Shown: positions 44,399 through 53,358, counted from the stretch's first letter. The stretch: DNA of 64,000 bases from Microbacteriaceae bacterium (GCA_019638805.1 JAHBTA010000001.1:310001-374000); one strand, 5' to 3'. Notes: generated from the letters alone by a model not told the origin. Numbers and translations: made by a program.

Positions 44399-44424
44399 GT
44401 GCCGCCGGCACATGTCGGCGGCAC
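44399..44424 (-). terminator. Intercistronic hairpin between binding protein and permease genes
   Basis: GTGCCGCC-N10-GGCGGCAC forms a perfect 8-bp stem (extendable by one pair) in the 61-base gap. Hairpins here often protect the upstream mRNA end or cause partial termination, giving more binding protein than permease. Confidence 0.6.
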
Positions 44425-44441
44425 CACAGCCCTTCTCTCGC

Positions 44442-45785
44442 TTAGCCCTCGCGAACCTTGAGGAGTTCGGCCTGCTGAGCCTCGGCCACACTCGACACGC
44501 TTGCTTGCCCACTCCACAGCGCCTGGACCTGGCCGCCGATGTGCGTCTGCCCGAAGGCACCCGGCACCGCCGAAGTCCAGCCGATCGGTGCACCGTTGGC
44601 GACCGTGTCCTCGACCAGCGACCTCGTGACGGGATCCAGCTCGGTCAACTGGTCAAGCGACACGGTGTTGACGATAGGCAGGATATCGTTCCCGCCGAAC
44701 GCCTCGACCTGCATCTCGTCAGACATCATGAACTCGAGGAACAGCTTCGCTTCGTCGGGATGGTCGGCCTTGGCGGGCACAGCCCACGAGTCGCCCTGAT
44801 ATGAGGGGAGCGTGACGGTGGTCGTGCTGCCCTCGACCGGTGGAAGCAGAAGCCAATCGTAGGAAAGCCCGCTCTCGGTCAGCGAAGCCACGTGCGCGCT
44901 GGCACCGATGAAGATCCCCGCCTGTCCTTGCTGGAACTGTGCCAATGCTGTTGCGAGGTCCTGACCGAGGAAACCATCCTGGAACACGCCGTGCTCGGCC
45001 CACTCCGCAAGCTGCTCGATCGTCTGGACGAATGGCTGATCGGTGTACTCCACAGTCACTTCGATGCCCGGGTTGTATGACGTGAGATAGTTTTCCATCT
45101 CGCTCGGTGTAGCCGCTGTCGGGAGCAAGCCGTCGATCAGCCACCCTGCTGCAAAGATGTCCTTGCCGCTGAAGTTGACCGGGGCAACGCCGATCGCCTT
45201 CAACTTGTCCGCGATCTCGTACAGCGTCTCGTTGTCGGGTATGCGACGGTTCTCCGGGACCGTGATGTCGGCTTGCTCGAAGAGATCCTTGTTGTAGAAC
45301 GCGACGTTGTACAGCAGGTTGTCCGTCGTGACCACGTAGGGGATTCCGTCGGCCGCCTTGGTCGCCGCCGCTGTGGACGCGTCGTAGCGCGAGTCGAGCT
45401 TCTGGTTCTCCCAGACGTCGGTGAGAGGCAGTAGTCCGTCGACTTCGAGTGCGCTCGTATAAACGTTGCTGTTCGTTGGCACGAACGCGACGTCCGGTGG
45501 GTTGCTGCCGGTGACAACCTGGAGGTTCGTGGTTTGCTTCTGATCGTCGCTGATCGTCTGAATCTTGACCGAGATCCCCGGATTGGCGGCTTCGAACGCT
45601 TCCTTGAGGACTGCGAAGGTTGCCGCCTGAATCGAGGCCGCTTGCACCGTGAGTGTCACCGTGCCCGGCTCGTCCGATGCTGAGCATCCTGCCAGCATCG
45701 GGATCGTGATTGCCGTAGACGCGGTGAGCGCCGCCGCGAACAGTCGTCCCCGGTTCCGTACACGTCGCCCTTGATGTGTTCTCAC
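44442..45785 (-). CDS. Sugar ABC transporter substrate-binding lipoprotein, operon 1
   Basis: This 447-residue extracellular solute-binding protein (family 1) has a basic N-terminus, hydrophobic segment and lipobox (MLAGC, Cys34). The mature part shows typical text (FKAANPG-like FEAANPGISVKIQTI, NPPDVAFVPTN, YNKDLFEQADI, PSYQGDSWAVPAKADHPDEA). Start GTG 45785 follows AAGGAAAG. It lies 18 bases after the TIM-barrel gene, so transport and catabolic genes share one mRNA. The ligand is probably an oligosaccharide or glycoside, judged from the neighbouring GH32. Confidence 0.9.
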   Translation of the reverse strand: MRTHQGRRVRNRGRLFAAALTASTAITIPMLAGCSASDEPGTVTLTVQAASIQAATFAVLKEAFEAANPGISVKIQTISDDQKQTTNLQVVTGSNPPDVAFVPTNSNVYTSALEVDGLLPLTDVWENQKLDSRYDASTAAATKAADGIPYVVTTDNLLYNVAFYNKDLFEQADITVPENRRIPDNETLYEIADKLKAIGVAPVNFSGKDIFAAGWLIDGLLPTAATPSEMENYLTSYNPGIEVTVEYTDQPFVQTIEQLAEWAEHGVFQDGFLGQDLATALAQFQQGQAGIFIGASAHVASLTESGLSYDWLLLPPVEGSTTTVTLPSYQGDSWAVPAKADHPDEAKLFLEFMMSDEMQVEAFGGNDILPIVNTVSLDQLTELDPVTRSLVEDTVANGAPIGWTSAVPGAFGQTHIGGQVQALWSGQASVSSVAEAQQAELLKVREG

Positions 45786-45803
45786 TTTCTTTCCTTTCTG
45801 TTG

Positions 45804-46622
45804 TCAGCCGAGTTGGCTGAATTCCCGTACCCTCTGGGTCATTGCGACCTCCGTCGGGATCCGCTCGGTGCTGCTCGCTGCGAAGAACCCCGAGATGCCG
45901 TTCGTGGCCCGAACGATGTACTCGACGTCGGACGGCTCAGCAATCGGACCGCCGTGGCAGTGCACCAGGACAGCTGGATTGACCGCGATTGCCGCGTCAC
46001 GAATGCTCTGGCACCGCTCAGCGGCCTCTTCCAGCGACATCGAGGTCCGAGCCCCGATCAGACCCTTGACGGTGACACCCATGTGCGCCACGACAACATC
46101 GGCGCCGGCTTCTGCCATCCGTGTCGCCTCTTGCTCGTTGAAGACATAGGGCACCGTCACCAGATCGAGTTCCCGCGCGACCCGGATGAGGTCGACCTCC
46201 GCCTGGAACCCCATCCCCGTCTCCTCCAGGCTCTGCCGGAACTTCCCATCGATGAGCCCGACGGTCGGAAAGTTCTGCACACCGACGTAGCCGATCGTCT
46301 TGAGCCTCTCGAGGTACTGGCGCATATCACGGAACGGGTCCGTCCCCATCACGCCGGCGATAACGGGAACGCCGTTCGCCATGGGGATGATCTCCGGCGC
46401 CATCGACTCGACGATGGCGTTCGCGTCGCCGTAGGCGAGGTACCCGGCAGTAGAGCCGCGGCCCGCCATGCGGAACTTCCCTGAGTTGTAGACAACGATG
46501 AAGTCCGCACCGCCCTCGGCGGCGCACTTCGCCGACAACCCGATGCCGGCACCCGCGGCCAAGAGGATGCGGCCCGCCGCGAGGCGATCCCTGGCCCGAG
46601 CCAGCACGTCATCCCGAGTCAC
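45804..46622 (-). CDS. Tm-1-like TIM-barrel protein (PEP hydrolase family), copy 1
   Basis: This 272-residue TIM barrel of the family annotated as phosphoenolpyruvate hydrolase-like is the counterpart of the C-terminal domain of plant Tm-1. Conserved blocks: LLAAGAGIGLSAKCAAEGGA, VVYNSGKFRMAGRGSTAGYL, YGDANAIVESMAPEIIP, PVIAGVMGTDPF, GVQNFPTVGLIDGKFR and LVHCHGGPI. The true reaction is not established to my knowledge. It overlaps the Gfo/Idh/MocA gene by 4 bases; a paralogue sits earlier in the operon at 49883-50743. Confidence 0.82.
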   Translation of the reverse strand: MTRDDVLARARDRLAAGRILLAAGAGIGLSAKCAAEGGADFIVVYNSGKFRMAGRGSTAGYLAYGDANAIVESMAPEIIPMANGVPVIAGVMGTDPFRDMRQYLERLKTIGYVGVQNFPTVGLIDGKFRQSLEETGMGFQAEVDLIRVARELDLVTVPYVFNEQEATRMAEAGADVVVAHMGVTVKGLIGARTSMSLEEAAERCQSIRDAAIAVNPAVLVHCHGGPIAEPSDVEYIVRATNGISGFFAASSTERIPTEVAMTQRVREFSQLG

Positions 46623-47668
46623 GAGTCCACCCCCTTGCCTGCTCCAAGACCCGCAGGATGAAGCTCGTCCAGATCGACAGTCCTGCCCTCGGCGCTCGAA
46701 CGATAGGCTCCGAGGATCACTTCGAGGACGCGAGTGCCCTCGACGTGGGTCTCGACGGGTCGTGTGCCAGTTCGCACGCTGTCAACAAAGTGGTCGATCT
46801 CGGCCGCGAAGGTGTCGACGGGCTCGAACTCCTCGACGTGTGTCTCCTGTCCCCGCCGCCTGGTCCAGAGCGTGGTGCCATCGCCCCACAGCGCTCCTTC
46901 CGCCCCGACGAGCGCGAACTTCTCGGTGCCCGCCGGATCATGGGCCCAACTCGTCTCGAGTGTTCCGAGCGCACCGTTGCCGAACCGGACGCTCACTTGG
47001 GCGGAGTCCTCTCCATCCAGGAAGCCGAGGCGGTAGCGGGAGAGAATCGCCGTGACCGCGGTCGGCTCGCTTCCAGCCAGGTGCAGCAGCAGATACGCGG
47101 GATGGTAGCCCGTGTCGATCAGCTCCCCTCCCCCGCTCTTGAGACGATTCGCGCGCCAGCCCATGGTCTCGGGGGTGAAGTCGACGAAGAAGCTGTCGCT
47201 GGTCCGCACGGTATGGACATCTCCGCAAAAGCCCTCGTCGACGAGCTCCCGGGCGCGGCGGACGGTCGGCATGAAGAGCTGGTTGTGCGCGCACATCAGC
47301 GTTACCCCGGCCGCGGTCACCGCGTTTCCGATCTCGTCGGCCTCTTCAGCGGTCAGACACAGCGGCTTCTCCGCGAGGATATGCTTCCCGCTCGCTGCGG
47401 CAGCAAGAATCGCATCGCGATGCAAATGGTGCGGTAAGCAGATGTCTACCGCGTCGATCTCGGAATCTGCCAGCAGTTCGGTGTAGTCGCCGTACTCGCG
47501 TACTCCACCCGCGAGTTTGGATACGTCGGCCCGTCGAACCGGATCCGCATCTGCGACGGCAACGAGCCGACCGCTTCCCGCCGCGAGGGCGAGGTAGCCG
47601 CGCACATGGTCGGCGGCGATAGACCCGCAGCCGATCAGGCCGACACGCAACTGACTTGGTTTGTTCAC
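46619..47668 (-). CDS. Gfo/Idh/MocA-family sugar dehydrogenase
   Basis: This 349-residue NAD(P)-dependent oxidoreductase has the Rossmann motif VGLIGCGSIAADH, the EKP motif in HILAEKPLCLTAEEAD, and the C-terminal sandwich domain with GGGELIDTGYHPAYLLLHL (catalytic His region). Start GTG 47668 follows GAGGAAG. Family members oxidise a ring hydroxyl of sugars, inositols or glycosides. It is adjacent to an IolE-like isomerase, a pair seen in inositol and oxidative glycoside catabolism. Confidence 0.88.
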   Translation of the reverse strand: MNKPSQLRVGLIGCGSIAADHVRGYLALAAGSGRLVAVADADPVRRADVSKLAGGVREYGDYTELLADSEIDAVDICLPHHLHRDAILAAAASGKHILAEKPLCLTAEEADEIGNAVTAAGVTLMCAHNQLFMPTVRRARELVDEGFCGDVHTVRTSDSFFVDFTPETMGWRANRLKSGGGELIDTGYHPAYLLLHLAGSEPTAVTAILSRYRLGFLDGEDSAQVSVRFGNGALGTLETSWAHDPAGTEKFALVGAEGALWGDGTTLWTRRRGQETHVEEFEPVDTFAAEIDHFVDSVRTGTRPVETHVEGTRVLEVILGAYRSSAEGRTVDLDELHPAGLGAGKGVDS

Positions 47669-47688
47669 GTTCTGCTTCCTCGTTCGTC

Positions 47689-48567
47689 TCAATAGCCCAG
47701 CGACCGCAGGTAGACAGCCGTCGCCCGGGCGATCGGTAGTGGCTTTTCGGCGGGCGCCGGGTACATGTCTTGCTCGACGATTGCCCAGCCGTCGAATCGG
47801 GTCGCATCGATCACCTTCAGGAGCGCGGCGAAGTCGACCGCACCGTGCTCCGGGTCGACGAACACTCCCTGGTCGACTGCTTCAGACCAGGGCACCCGGT
47901 TCTCCGTAACTCGTCTGGCCACCTCCGGGTCAACGCTCTTGAGGTGGATCACGCCGACTCGATCGCGATGCTTCTCGAGGAATCGAACCGGATCGCCCCC
48001 TCGGTACGCGTGATGACCTACGTCGAGCACTATCCCGATTTGGGCAGGATCACTTCGCTCGAGGAACGTCTCGATCTGCTCCTCGTATTCGACTGGCGTG
48101 TCCGCGTGCGGATGAAGGTAGGTAGCCAAGCCGAAGGTGCGGGCGGTGTCGGCGATCCGGTGAGCGCTGTCGACGAATCGATCCCAAGCATCGGGCGAGA
48201 GCTCCGACTCGGCGACGATCTCGCCGGTCTTCGGATCCGAGTACTGCTCGTCGATGATGGCGAGATACTCACCACCGACTGCCTCGACAAGCGCACAGAG
48301 CGAAGGCAGTTCACTTTCCAGTTGCTCCCACACCCCTCGTTCCTCGAGACGAGCCACGACGAACCCACCCGAGAGCCTGATGCCGCGAGCACCCAGCTCA
48401 TTCTGGAGGCGCTCGGCATCGGTTGGCAGGTATCCCCATGGCCCGAGTTCGATCGCGTCGTATCCCGCGAGCTTCACCTCATCGAGAAAACGCTCCCAAC
48501 CGATCTGTCGAACGTCGTTCGGGAACCAAATACCCCATGAGTCGGGGGCGGTGCCGAGCCTTACCAT
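47689..48567 (-). CDS. Sugar phosphate isomerase/epimerase (IolE-like)
   Basis: This 292-residue xylose-isomerase-like TIM barrel opens LGTAPDSWGIWFPNDVRQIG and continues YDAIELGPWGYLP, typical of IolE-type proteins. Metal-ligand candidates are Glu/His/Asp in AIELGPWG, ATYLHPHADT, VLDVGHHAY and IVEQDMYP. It may isomerise, dehydrate or cleave the oxidised sugar from the neighbouring dehydrogenase. Its start overlaps the UPF0261 gene end by 7 bases. Confidence 0.87.
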   Translation of the reverse strand: MVRLGTAPDSWGIWFPNDVRQIGWERFLDEVKLAGYDAIELGPWGYLPTDAERLQNELGARGIRLSGGFVVARLEERGVWEQLESELPSLCALVEAVGGEYLAIIDEQYSDPKTGEIVAESELSPDAWDRFVDSAHRIADTARTFGLATYLHPHADTPVEYEEQIETFLERSDPAQIGIVLDVGHHAYRGGDPVRFLEKHRDRVGVIHLKSVDPEVARRVTENRVPWSEAVDQGVFVDPEHGAVDFAALLKVIDATRFDGWAIVEQDMYPAPAEKPLPIARATAVYLRSLGY

Positions 48568-49886
48568 TCCTTCTCCTTCGTGAGTTCCGGTCGCAGCTTG
48601 TCTCCACCTCGGGTCGCGGAGCCCGCGAAACCCTTCCGCCATACGTCCATGAACAGCTCGAACACGAGTGCGGCGAAACGCTCCGAGTTGATGTCCGCGG
48701 CGTCCTGGACGATCGGGACCCGGTCGTGCAGCCTCGCGATCAGGGTCGAAAACAATGCCTCGTCGGAATCGTGATCGGCAAGCGGAGCGCCCGTCTGTTC
48801 GTAGTCCGAGAGCCCGCCGAGGGGCAATGCGACCGCGACCGGTCCTGACGAATGCAGAATCTTCTCGGCCAGGACGTCGGCGATCATCCGGCTCTCGGAT
48901 GCGTCGGCGCGTACGATCGTGACACTCGGGCTATGCACGAGTATCTTGCGACCCTCCGCGCGGAACTTCGCCGGAACGGTCTCGGCCGCGCCGAAGGTGA
49001 TCTGTCCCATCGCTCCGGGCACGATGACCTGCGGAATGCCTTTGGTCCCCGCGGCCTCGAGCCGATGCGGCCCAGCGCTGAAGATCCCCTCGAACAGTTC
49101 GTCCGTGAGCTCGCTGGGAGTGAGATCGATAACCCCATCGATGAGACCGGCATCGATCATCTCCTCCATGGCCGCGCCCCCGGAGCCGACGGCATGGAAC
49201 ACGACGGATTCGAAGCCCGCGCCGTCAAGGAGCCGCCTGATCTCATCGGCACCGCGAGTGGTGGTCCCGAACATGCTCAACGCCACGAGCGGCCGCCGCG
49301 CTCCTTCATCCGGCTCGTCCTTCACGGCGAACAGCACCATGCCCGCCCCCATCGCTGCCGCGTTGTCGAGAGTCCGCTTGGAGACACGGTTGATGCCGGC
49401 TATATCGGTGACCGAGTGCACGAGCGTCAGATCTTTGCCTCCGAAGTAGGCGCCGACGTTGGTCGGCGTCATCGTCGAGACAAGGAGTTTCGGAAAGCCG
49501 AACGGGAGCGCGCGCATCGCCGCACTGATGACGGTGGAACCCTCGCCACCGCCGAGACCGAGAATCCCATGGATGCGCCCCTGCGAAGCGAGCTCACGCG
49601 CCAAGCTCACAGCGCCGGACGACATCACCTCCATCGCTGCCGCCCGAGCACCATGCACGTCCCTGTTCGCCCGCAGTTCGAGCAGAGTCTGTCCGGCGCG
49701 TTCCGCTATTGCTTCGGCGGGGACGTCCGGGCTGACACCGGGTTCGCCGAGGATGCCGAAGTCGGCCAAGATCACGGCAACGCCGGCCTCCACCAGACGG
49801 TCCCGTACGTACGCGTGCTCGGGCCCCTTGGTATCGAGGGCCCCAATGAGGAGGACGGTCGGCCTATCCTGGGTTGGGAGACTCAT
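48561..49886 (-). CDS. UPF0261 / Tm-1-like ATP-binding domain protein
   Basis: This 441-residue protein corresponds to the N-terminal domain of the tomato antiviral protein Tm-1 (UPF0261). Blocks: VLLIGALDTKGPEHAYVRDR, GILGLGGGEGSTVISAAMRA, LPFGFPKLLVSTM, DLTLVHSVTDIAGINRVSKR and VVFHAVGSGGAAMEEMID. In plants this domain binds a viral replication protein; the bacterial role is not established. It overlaps the TIM-barrel gene upstream by 4 bases, so the two Tm-1 halves are encoded side by side as separate proteins. Confidence 0.87.
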   Translation of the reverse strand: MSLPTQDRPTVLLIGALDTKGPEHAYVRDRLVEAGVAVILADFGILGEPGVSPDVPAEAIAERAGQTLLELRANRDVHGARAAAMEVMSSGAVSLARELASQGRIHGILGLGGGEGSTVISAAMRALPFGFPKLLVSTMTPTNVGAYFGGKDLTLVHSVTDIAGINRVSKRTLDNAAAMGAGMVLFAVKDEPDEGARRPLVALSMFGTTTRGADEIRRLLDGAGFESVVFHAVGSGGAAMEEMIDAGLIDGVIDLTPSELTDELFEGIFSAGPHRLEAAGTKGIPQVIVPGAMGQITFGAAETVPAKFRAEGRKILVHSPSVTIVRADASESRMIADVLAEKILHSSGPVAVALPLGGLSDYEQTGAPLADHDSDEALFSTLIARLHDRVPIVQDAADINSERFAALVFELFMDVWRKGFAGSATRGGDKLRPELTKEKEW

Positions 49887-50743
49887 CGTCGGACCGCGTC
49901 CGGGCCAAGCCGCAGGCCCCCGAGTTCTGCAACCGTTGCCCTCACTGCGGCGACGACCGGCAGCCGGTCGATCCCCGAGCCTCCGAGGAAGCCGACTGCT
50001 GCGGTCTTGCTCAAGACCTCACGAACGGTCGCCGGTTCCTCGAGGGGCCCGCCGTGAACGATCACGTAGGCATCCGGGTTGACCTGGACCGCAGCCTGCT
50101 GAATCGCGATAGTTGCCGTGATCGCCGACGCCACTGCCGCACTGTGATCCTCGCTTCCCCCGGTAGTTCCGAGGTGCGCGATGATCAGGTCGGCGCCCGC
50201 CTCAGCGAGTTGGGCCGCGTCCCCCGGCGTGAACGCGTATGCGGCCGAGAACAAGTCAAGCTGATCGGCCACGCGACAAAGTTCGACCTCACGGGCATAG
50301 CCGATCCCCTGTGCCTCCAACTCGCTGCGGAACTCACCCGTGTAGACGCCCGCGGTTGGAGTGTTGATGACCCCCGAGAAGCCCATGTCGGACAAGGCGG
50401 TGAGGTGTGCACGAAGGTCCCGGTAGGGGTCAGCTGCACCCACTCCTCCGAGAAGCGGAACCTGGGCGTTGAGCGTGGGAAGAATCCTGCGGCCTAGTTC
50501 CATCGTGATCGCGTTCGCGTCGCCGTACGGTAGGTAGCCCAGCAACGATGCATGTCCGTCTGCGCGGAACGCCGCGATGTTGTAGGTCGTTAGGATGTCA
50601 ACGCCCGAAGCGATCTGCGCCCGAGCGATCAAACCGTTCGGAGCACCGCCGATCAGGATCGCGTTACCCGAACGGACCTTCTCATCGATCCGCGCCCGAA
50701 TGGCTGAGCGGCGCACGGCACCGCTCGAAGGGATGGTCGTCAT
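49883..50743 (-). CDS. Tm-1-like TIM-barrel protein (PEP hydrolase family), copy 2
   Basis: The protein is 286 residues from ATG 50743. It is a paralogue of the 45.8-kb protein, with the same order: LIGGAPNGLIARAQIASGVD, YNIAAFRADGHASLLGYL, YGDANAITMELGRRILP, PLLGGVGAADPYRDL, GVINTPTAGVYTGEFR and VIVHGGPLEEP. The CHGG of copy 1 reads VHGG here. It overlaps GH32 by 4 bases upstream and the UPF0261 gene by 4 bases downstream; the pair may work as one complex. Confidence 0.82.
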   Translation of the reverse strand: MTTIPSSGAVRRSAIRARIDEKVRSGNAILIGGAPNGLIARAQIASGVDILTTYNIAAFRADGHASLLGYLPYGDANAITMELGRRILPTLNAQVPLLGGVGAADPYRDLRAHLTALSDMGFSGVINTPTAGVYTGEFRSELEAQGIGYAREVELCRVADQLDLFSAAYAFTPGDAAQLAEAGADLIIAHLGTTGGSEDHSAAVASAITATIAIQQAAVQVNPDAYVIVHGGPLEEPATVREVLSKTAAVGFLGGSGIDRLPVVAAVRATVAELGGLRLGPDAVRR

Positions 50744-52113
50744 CGAATCTCCAGTTCGCTCAACTCGGCGGGCCAAGCCATGGCGGTCAGCTGAATCGCG
50801 GCGGGGACTCCATAGACTCGCTCGGTGGCCGCGCGGCCTTCGCCGGTGAAGATCTCGACGATGGTGCGATCAACGACGATGGTCAGGTCCAAATCGTCGG
50901 AAGAGTCGACCGGCATCGTGGTGGCACCACGAATGCTCTGGGTGCTGGGCTCTCGATCGACGATGAGACAGTGCCGGTACCGGTCCCAGACCATGACGAG
51001 TTGCGCCGTATCCTCGTCATCGATGAGACGGATGACGACCTGACTGGCTCGCTTCCCGGCGATCCCAAGTCGAATCAGCGCCGGCTCAGCGCCCACAGCG
51101 ACGTCGAGCTCCGCCCCCTGGTGCGGGATGACTTGCGGTAGCGCCGAACCACGAGCCATTCCGGAATCCGTGAGCTCGCGGACGAGCGTCTGCCGAATGC
51201 GCAGTTCGTCCGGCTCGAGTGCGAGCTCCCGGGGTACGGTAAGGAGGCCAGCCCAGCCGGATTGGTCCACCTCGGATGGGGTGCGTGCCTCCTGAGCCCA
51301 ACCCCAACTGAGCCACCGACCTTCCTGGTCGCGCATCACGGCCGGTGCATAGTAGTCGTGGCCGTGATCGAGCACCGAATAACCGATCGGCAGGAACCGG
51401 CCATTCTCTAGGTCTCCCACAACACCCACGGTGTAGAGCAACCGATCCGCGTCGTGGATCGAAAGGACGAGGGCGTGCCCGTTGTCTGTGACGATCAGTT
51501 GCGGGCACTCCCACATGGTGCCGAGCCAGAGGTCACCCTTCGGGAGATCGGCCTCGCTGAGGAAGAGGCCTCCGAACTGCCAGTCCAGCAGATCCTCCGA
51601 GTCGTAGCGGAGAATGCATCCGCCGTGCCCTTGGAGCCCAGAACCGACGATCATCGACCAGCCCACAGCCGTGCGCCAGACGAACGGGTCCCGGAAGCCC
51701 ACGAGTTGCAGGTCTGCCGGAGGCATCACGACGGGGTTCGAGGGTACCTTCACCCAGTCGTCGAGATCTCCCTCAGAGGTCGCTGCGCAGATTGATTGAA
51801 CCCATTGCGCATCCGTCTGCCGGACGCCCGTATAAAACGCGATCACTCCGCCGGTGCCAGATTCCACGGCACATCCCGACCAGCAGCCGTCCGCGTCGTA
51901 TTCCTGGTCGGGGAAGAGGGCGATCGGGTGCTCGCGCCAGCTCTCCAAGTCTGCCGAAGACTGGTGCCCCCAATGGATCGATCCCCATCGCGGCGACTCC
52001 GGGTTGTACTGGAAGAAGACGTGATAGCGGTCGCCGTACTGGATGAGTCCGTTGGGGTCGTTGATCCACCCCGAGGTGGGCCGGGCATGGAACCGGAATT
52101 CATCAGGGCTCAT
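50740..52113 (-). CDS. Glycoside hydrolase family 32 (beta-fructosidase type), operon 1
   Basis: The enzyme is 457 residues from ATG 52113. The GH32 catalytic triad is present: nucleophile Asp19 in WINDPNG, transition-state Asp in GFRDPFVW, and acid/base Glu in MWECPQL. It has an N-terminal five-bladed propeller and a C-terminal beta-sandwich (VVDRTIVEIFTGEGRAA). There is no signal peptide, so it should act in the cytoplasm on imported fructosides. An upstream TTG (52128) is possible. It is the first gene of operon 1, with promoter and operator upstream. Confidence 0.9.
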   Translation of the reverse strand: MSPDEFRFHARPTSGWINDPNGLIQYGDRYHVFFQYNPESPRWGSIHWGHQSSADLESWREHPIALFPDQEYDADGCWSGCAVESGTGGVIAFYTGVRQTDAQWVQSICAATSEGDLDDWVKVPSNPVVMPPADLQLVGFRDPFVWRTAVGWSMIVGSGLQGHGGCILRYDSEDLLDWQFGGLFLSEADLPKGDLWLGTMWECPQLIVTDNGHALVLSIHDADRLLYTVGVVGDLENGRFLPIGYSVLDHGHDYYAPAVMRDQEGRWLSWGWAQEARTPSEVDQSGWAGLLTVPRELALEPDELRIRQTLVRELTDSGMARGSALPQVIPHQGAELDVAVGAEPALIRLGIAGKRASQVVIRLIDDEDTAQLVMVWDRYRHCLIVDREPSTQSIRGATTMPVDSSDDLDLTIVVDRTIVEIFTGEGRAATERVYGVPAAIQLTAMAWPAELSELEIR

Positions 52114-52176
52114 GAGTTTGGGCTGCAACTTCCTTGTTGATCGACATCAGTGCTTGCTCAGCGCCGAAAAAGACTG

Positions 52177-52192
52177 ACGTTTGCGCAAACGT
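52177..52192. promoter_or_regulatory. LacI-type operator of operon 1
   Basis: ACGTTTGCGCAAACGT is a perfect 16-bp palindrome with the central CG typical of LacI-family sites. It starts 7 bases downstream of the -10 box, covering the expected transcription start, and lies between the lacI-type gene and GH32. Confidence 0.82.
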
Positions 52193-52199
52193 TTCGTTG

Positions 52200-52229
52200 A
52201 ATCTATCGACCTCGCTGGCAGGTTGTCAA
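52200..52229 (-). promoter_or_regulatory. Promoter of operon 1
   Basis: TTGACA (52224-52229, perfect -35) and TAGATT (52200-52205, -10) are separated by 18 bases on the minus strand. The LacI operator follows directly, so repressor binding would block initiation. Confidence 0.72.
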
Positions 52230-52347
52230 CAGGGTCCCTCGTCCGCGCGTTGGGCGCAGAGTAGCCCGTCAGCTACGCCACCCGCACGCCGACCTTGCCG
52301 AGCCGACTCACGATCGCGTCCGGCTCTCCACGCGCAATACTGGCGCG

Positions 52348-53358
52348 CTACACCGCGTGCCTCGCGCCTCCCGACGAGTCCCCCAGCACAAACTGCGGCG
52401 CCAAGCGGATCGTCTTGGCGGGGCCACCCGGATCCTGGATTCTCTCGACCAGCAGCCGCGTCGCCTCGCGGCCGATCTCGAACGCAGGCTGCTGGAGCCC
52501 CGTGAGGGTGGGCGCGAGGAGGCCGTCGTTCGGCAATTGGTCGAAGGAGACCAGTGCCACGTCCTCGGGTATCCTCACTCCGAGCATTCGGATCGCCCGA
52601 AGCGTGCCGATCGTCATGTTCATGCTTGAGCTGACGATCGCCGTGGGCCGAGTCGAATTCTGCGACCAAAACTGCATCATCGCTGCCTCGGCGTCGGCGG
52701 CATCGGCGAGCGAGTCAAGCACTCGAACGTCGATGCCGTGCGAGTCCGTGACCGCGGAGCGAAATCCCGACAGTCGATCTCTGAGCGTTGGAATCGACGT
52801 GTCACCTGCAACGAGCAGGAGATCGGTATGGCCCAACCCCAGGACGTAGTCGACGAGGTCGCGCATCGACTGCTTGGTTTCAACTCCGACCTGGTCGTGA
52901 CCAGTCTCCGAGGTCCGGTCGAGCAACACCAACGGGATTCCGTTGGACTTCAAGTACCGAGCAATTCGATTCGGACGATGCGCAACCTCGGCCACGAGAA
53001 GACCTTGCACGCGATGCTCGCGGAACACCCGGACCGACTCCATCTCCCGATCTGGCGATGACCGCGAGTTGGCGATCATCAGCACAAGCTTCTGCTCGCG
53101 AGCCTCTTCCTCCACTCCGAGGATCATGTCGGCGAAGATGGACTGCGAGCCGTCGGAGACGATGAGACCGATTGTGTCGCTCCGGTCCCTGCGCATAGAA
53201 CGCGCAAGCGCGTCTGGCATGTACGAAGTCGCCTCGATTGCAGCGAGAACGCGTTGCTTGGTGCCATCACTGACGTAGCGCGTTCCGTTGATCACATGAG
53301 AGACCGTCGAGATCGATACACCCGCCACCCTGGCAACGTCAACGATCGTCGTGGGCAT
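52348..53358 (-). CDS. LacI-family repressor, operon 1
   Basis: The protein is 336 residues from ATG 53358. The LacI helix-turn-helix is classical (TTIVDVARVAGVSISTVSHV then INGTRYVSD), followed by the periplasmic-binding-like domain (IGLIVSDGSQSIFADMILGV, LVLLDRTSE, VSFDQLPNDGLLAPTLTGLQ). It lies directly upstream of the operon it should control and is transcribed the same way. The inducer is probably a sugar released by the pathway. Confidence 0.9.
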   Translation of the reverse strand: MPTTIVDVARVAGVSISTVSHVINGTRYVSDGTKQRVLAAIEATSYMPDALARSMRRDRSDTIGLIVSDGSQSIFADMILGVEEEAREQKLVLMIANSRSSPDREMESVRVFREHRVQGLLVAEVAHRPNRIARYLKSNGIPLVLLDRTSETGHDQVGVETKQSMRDLVDYVLGLGHTDLLLVAGDTSIPTLRDRLSGFRSAVTDSHGIDVRVLDSLADAADAEAAMMQFWSQNSTRPTAIVSSSMNMTIGTLRAIRMLGVRIPEDVALVSFDQLPNDGLLAPTLTGLQQPAFEIGREATRLLVERIQDPGGPAKTIRLAPQFVLGDSSGGARHAV

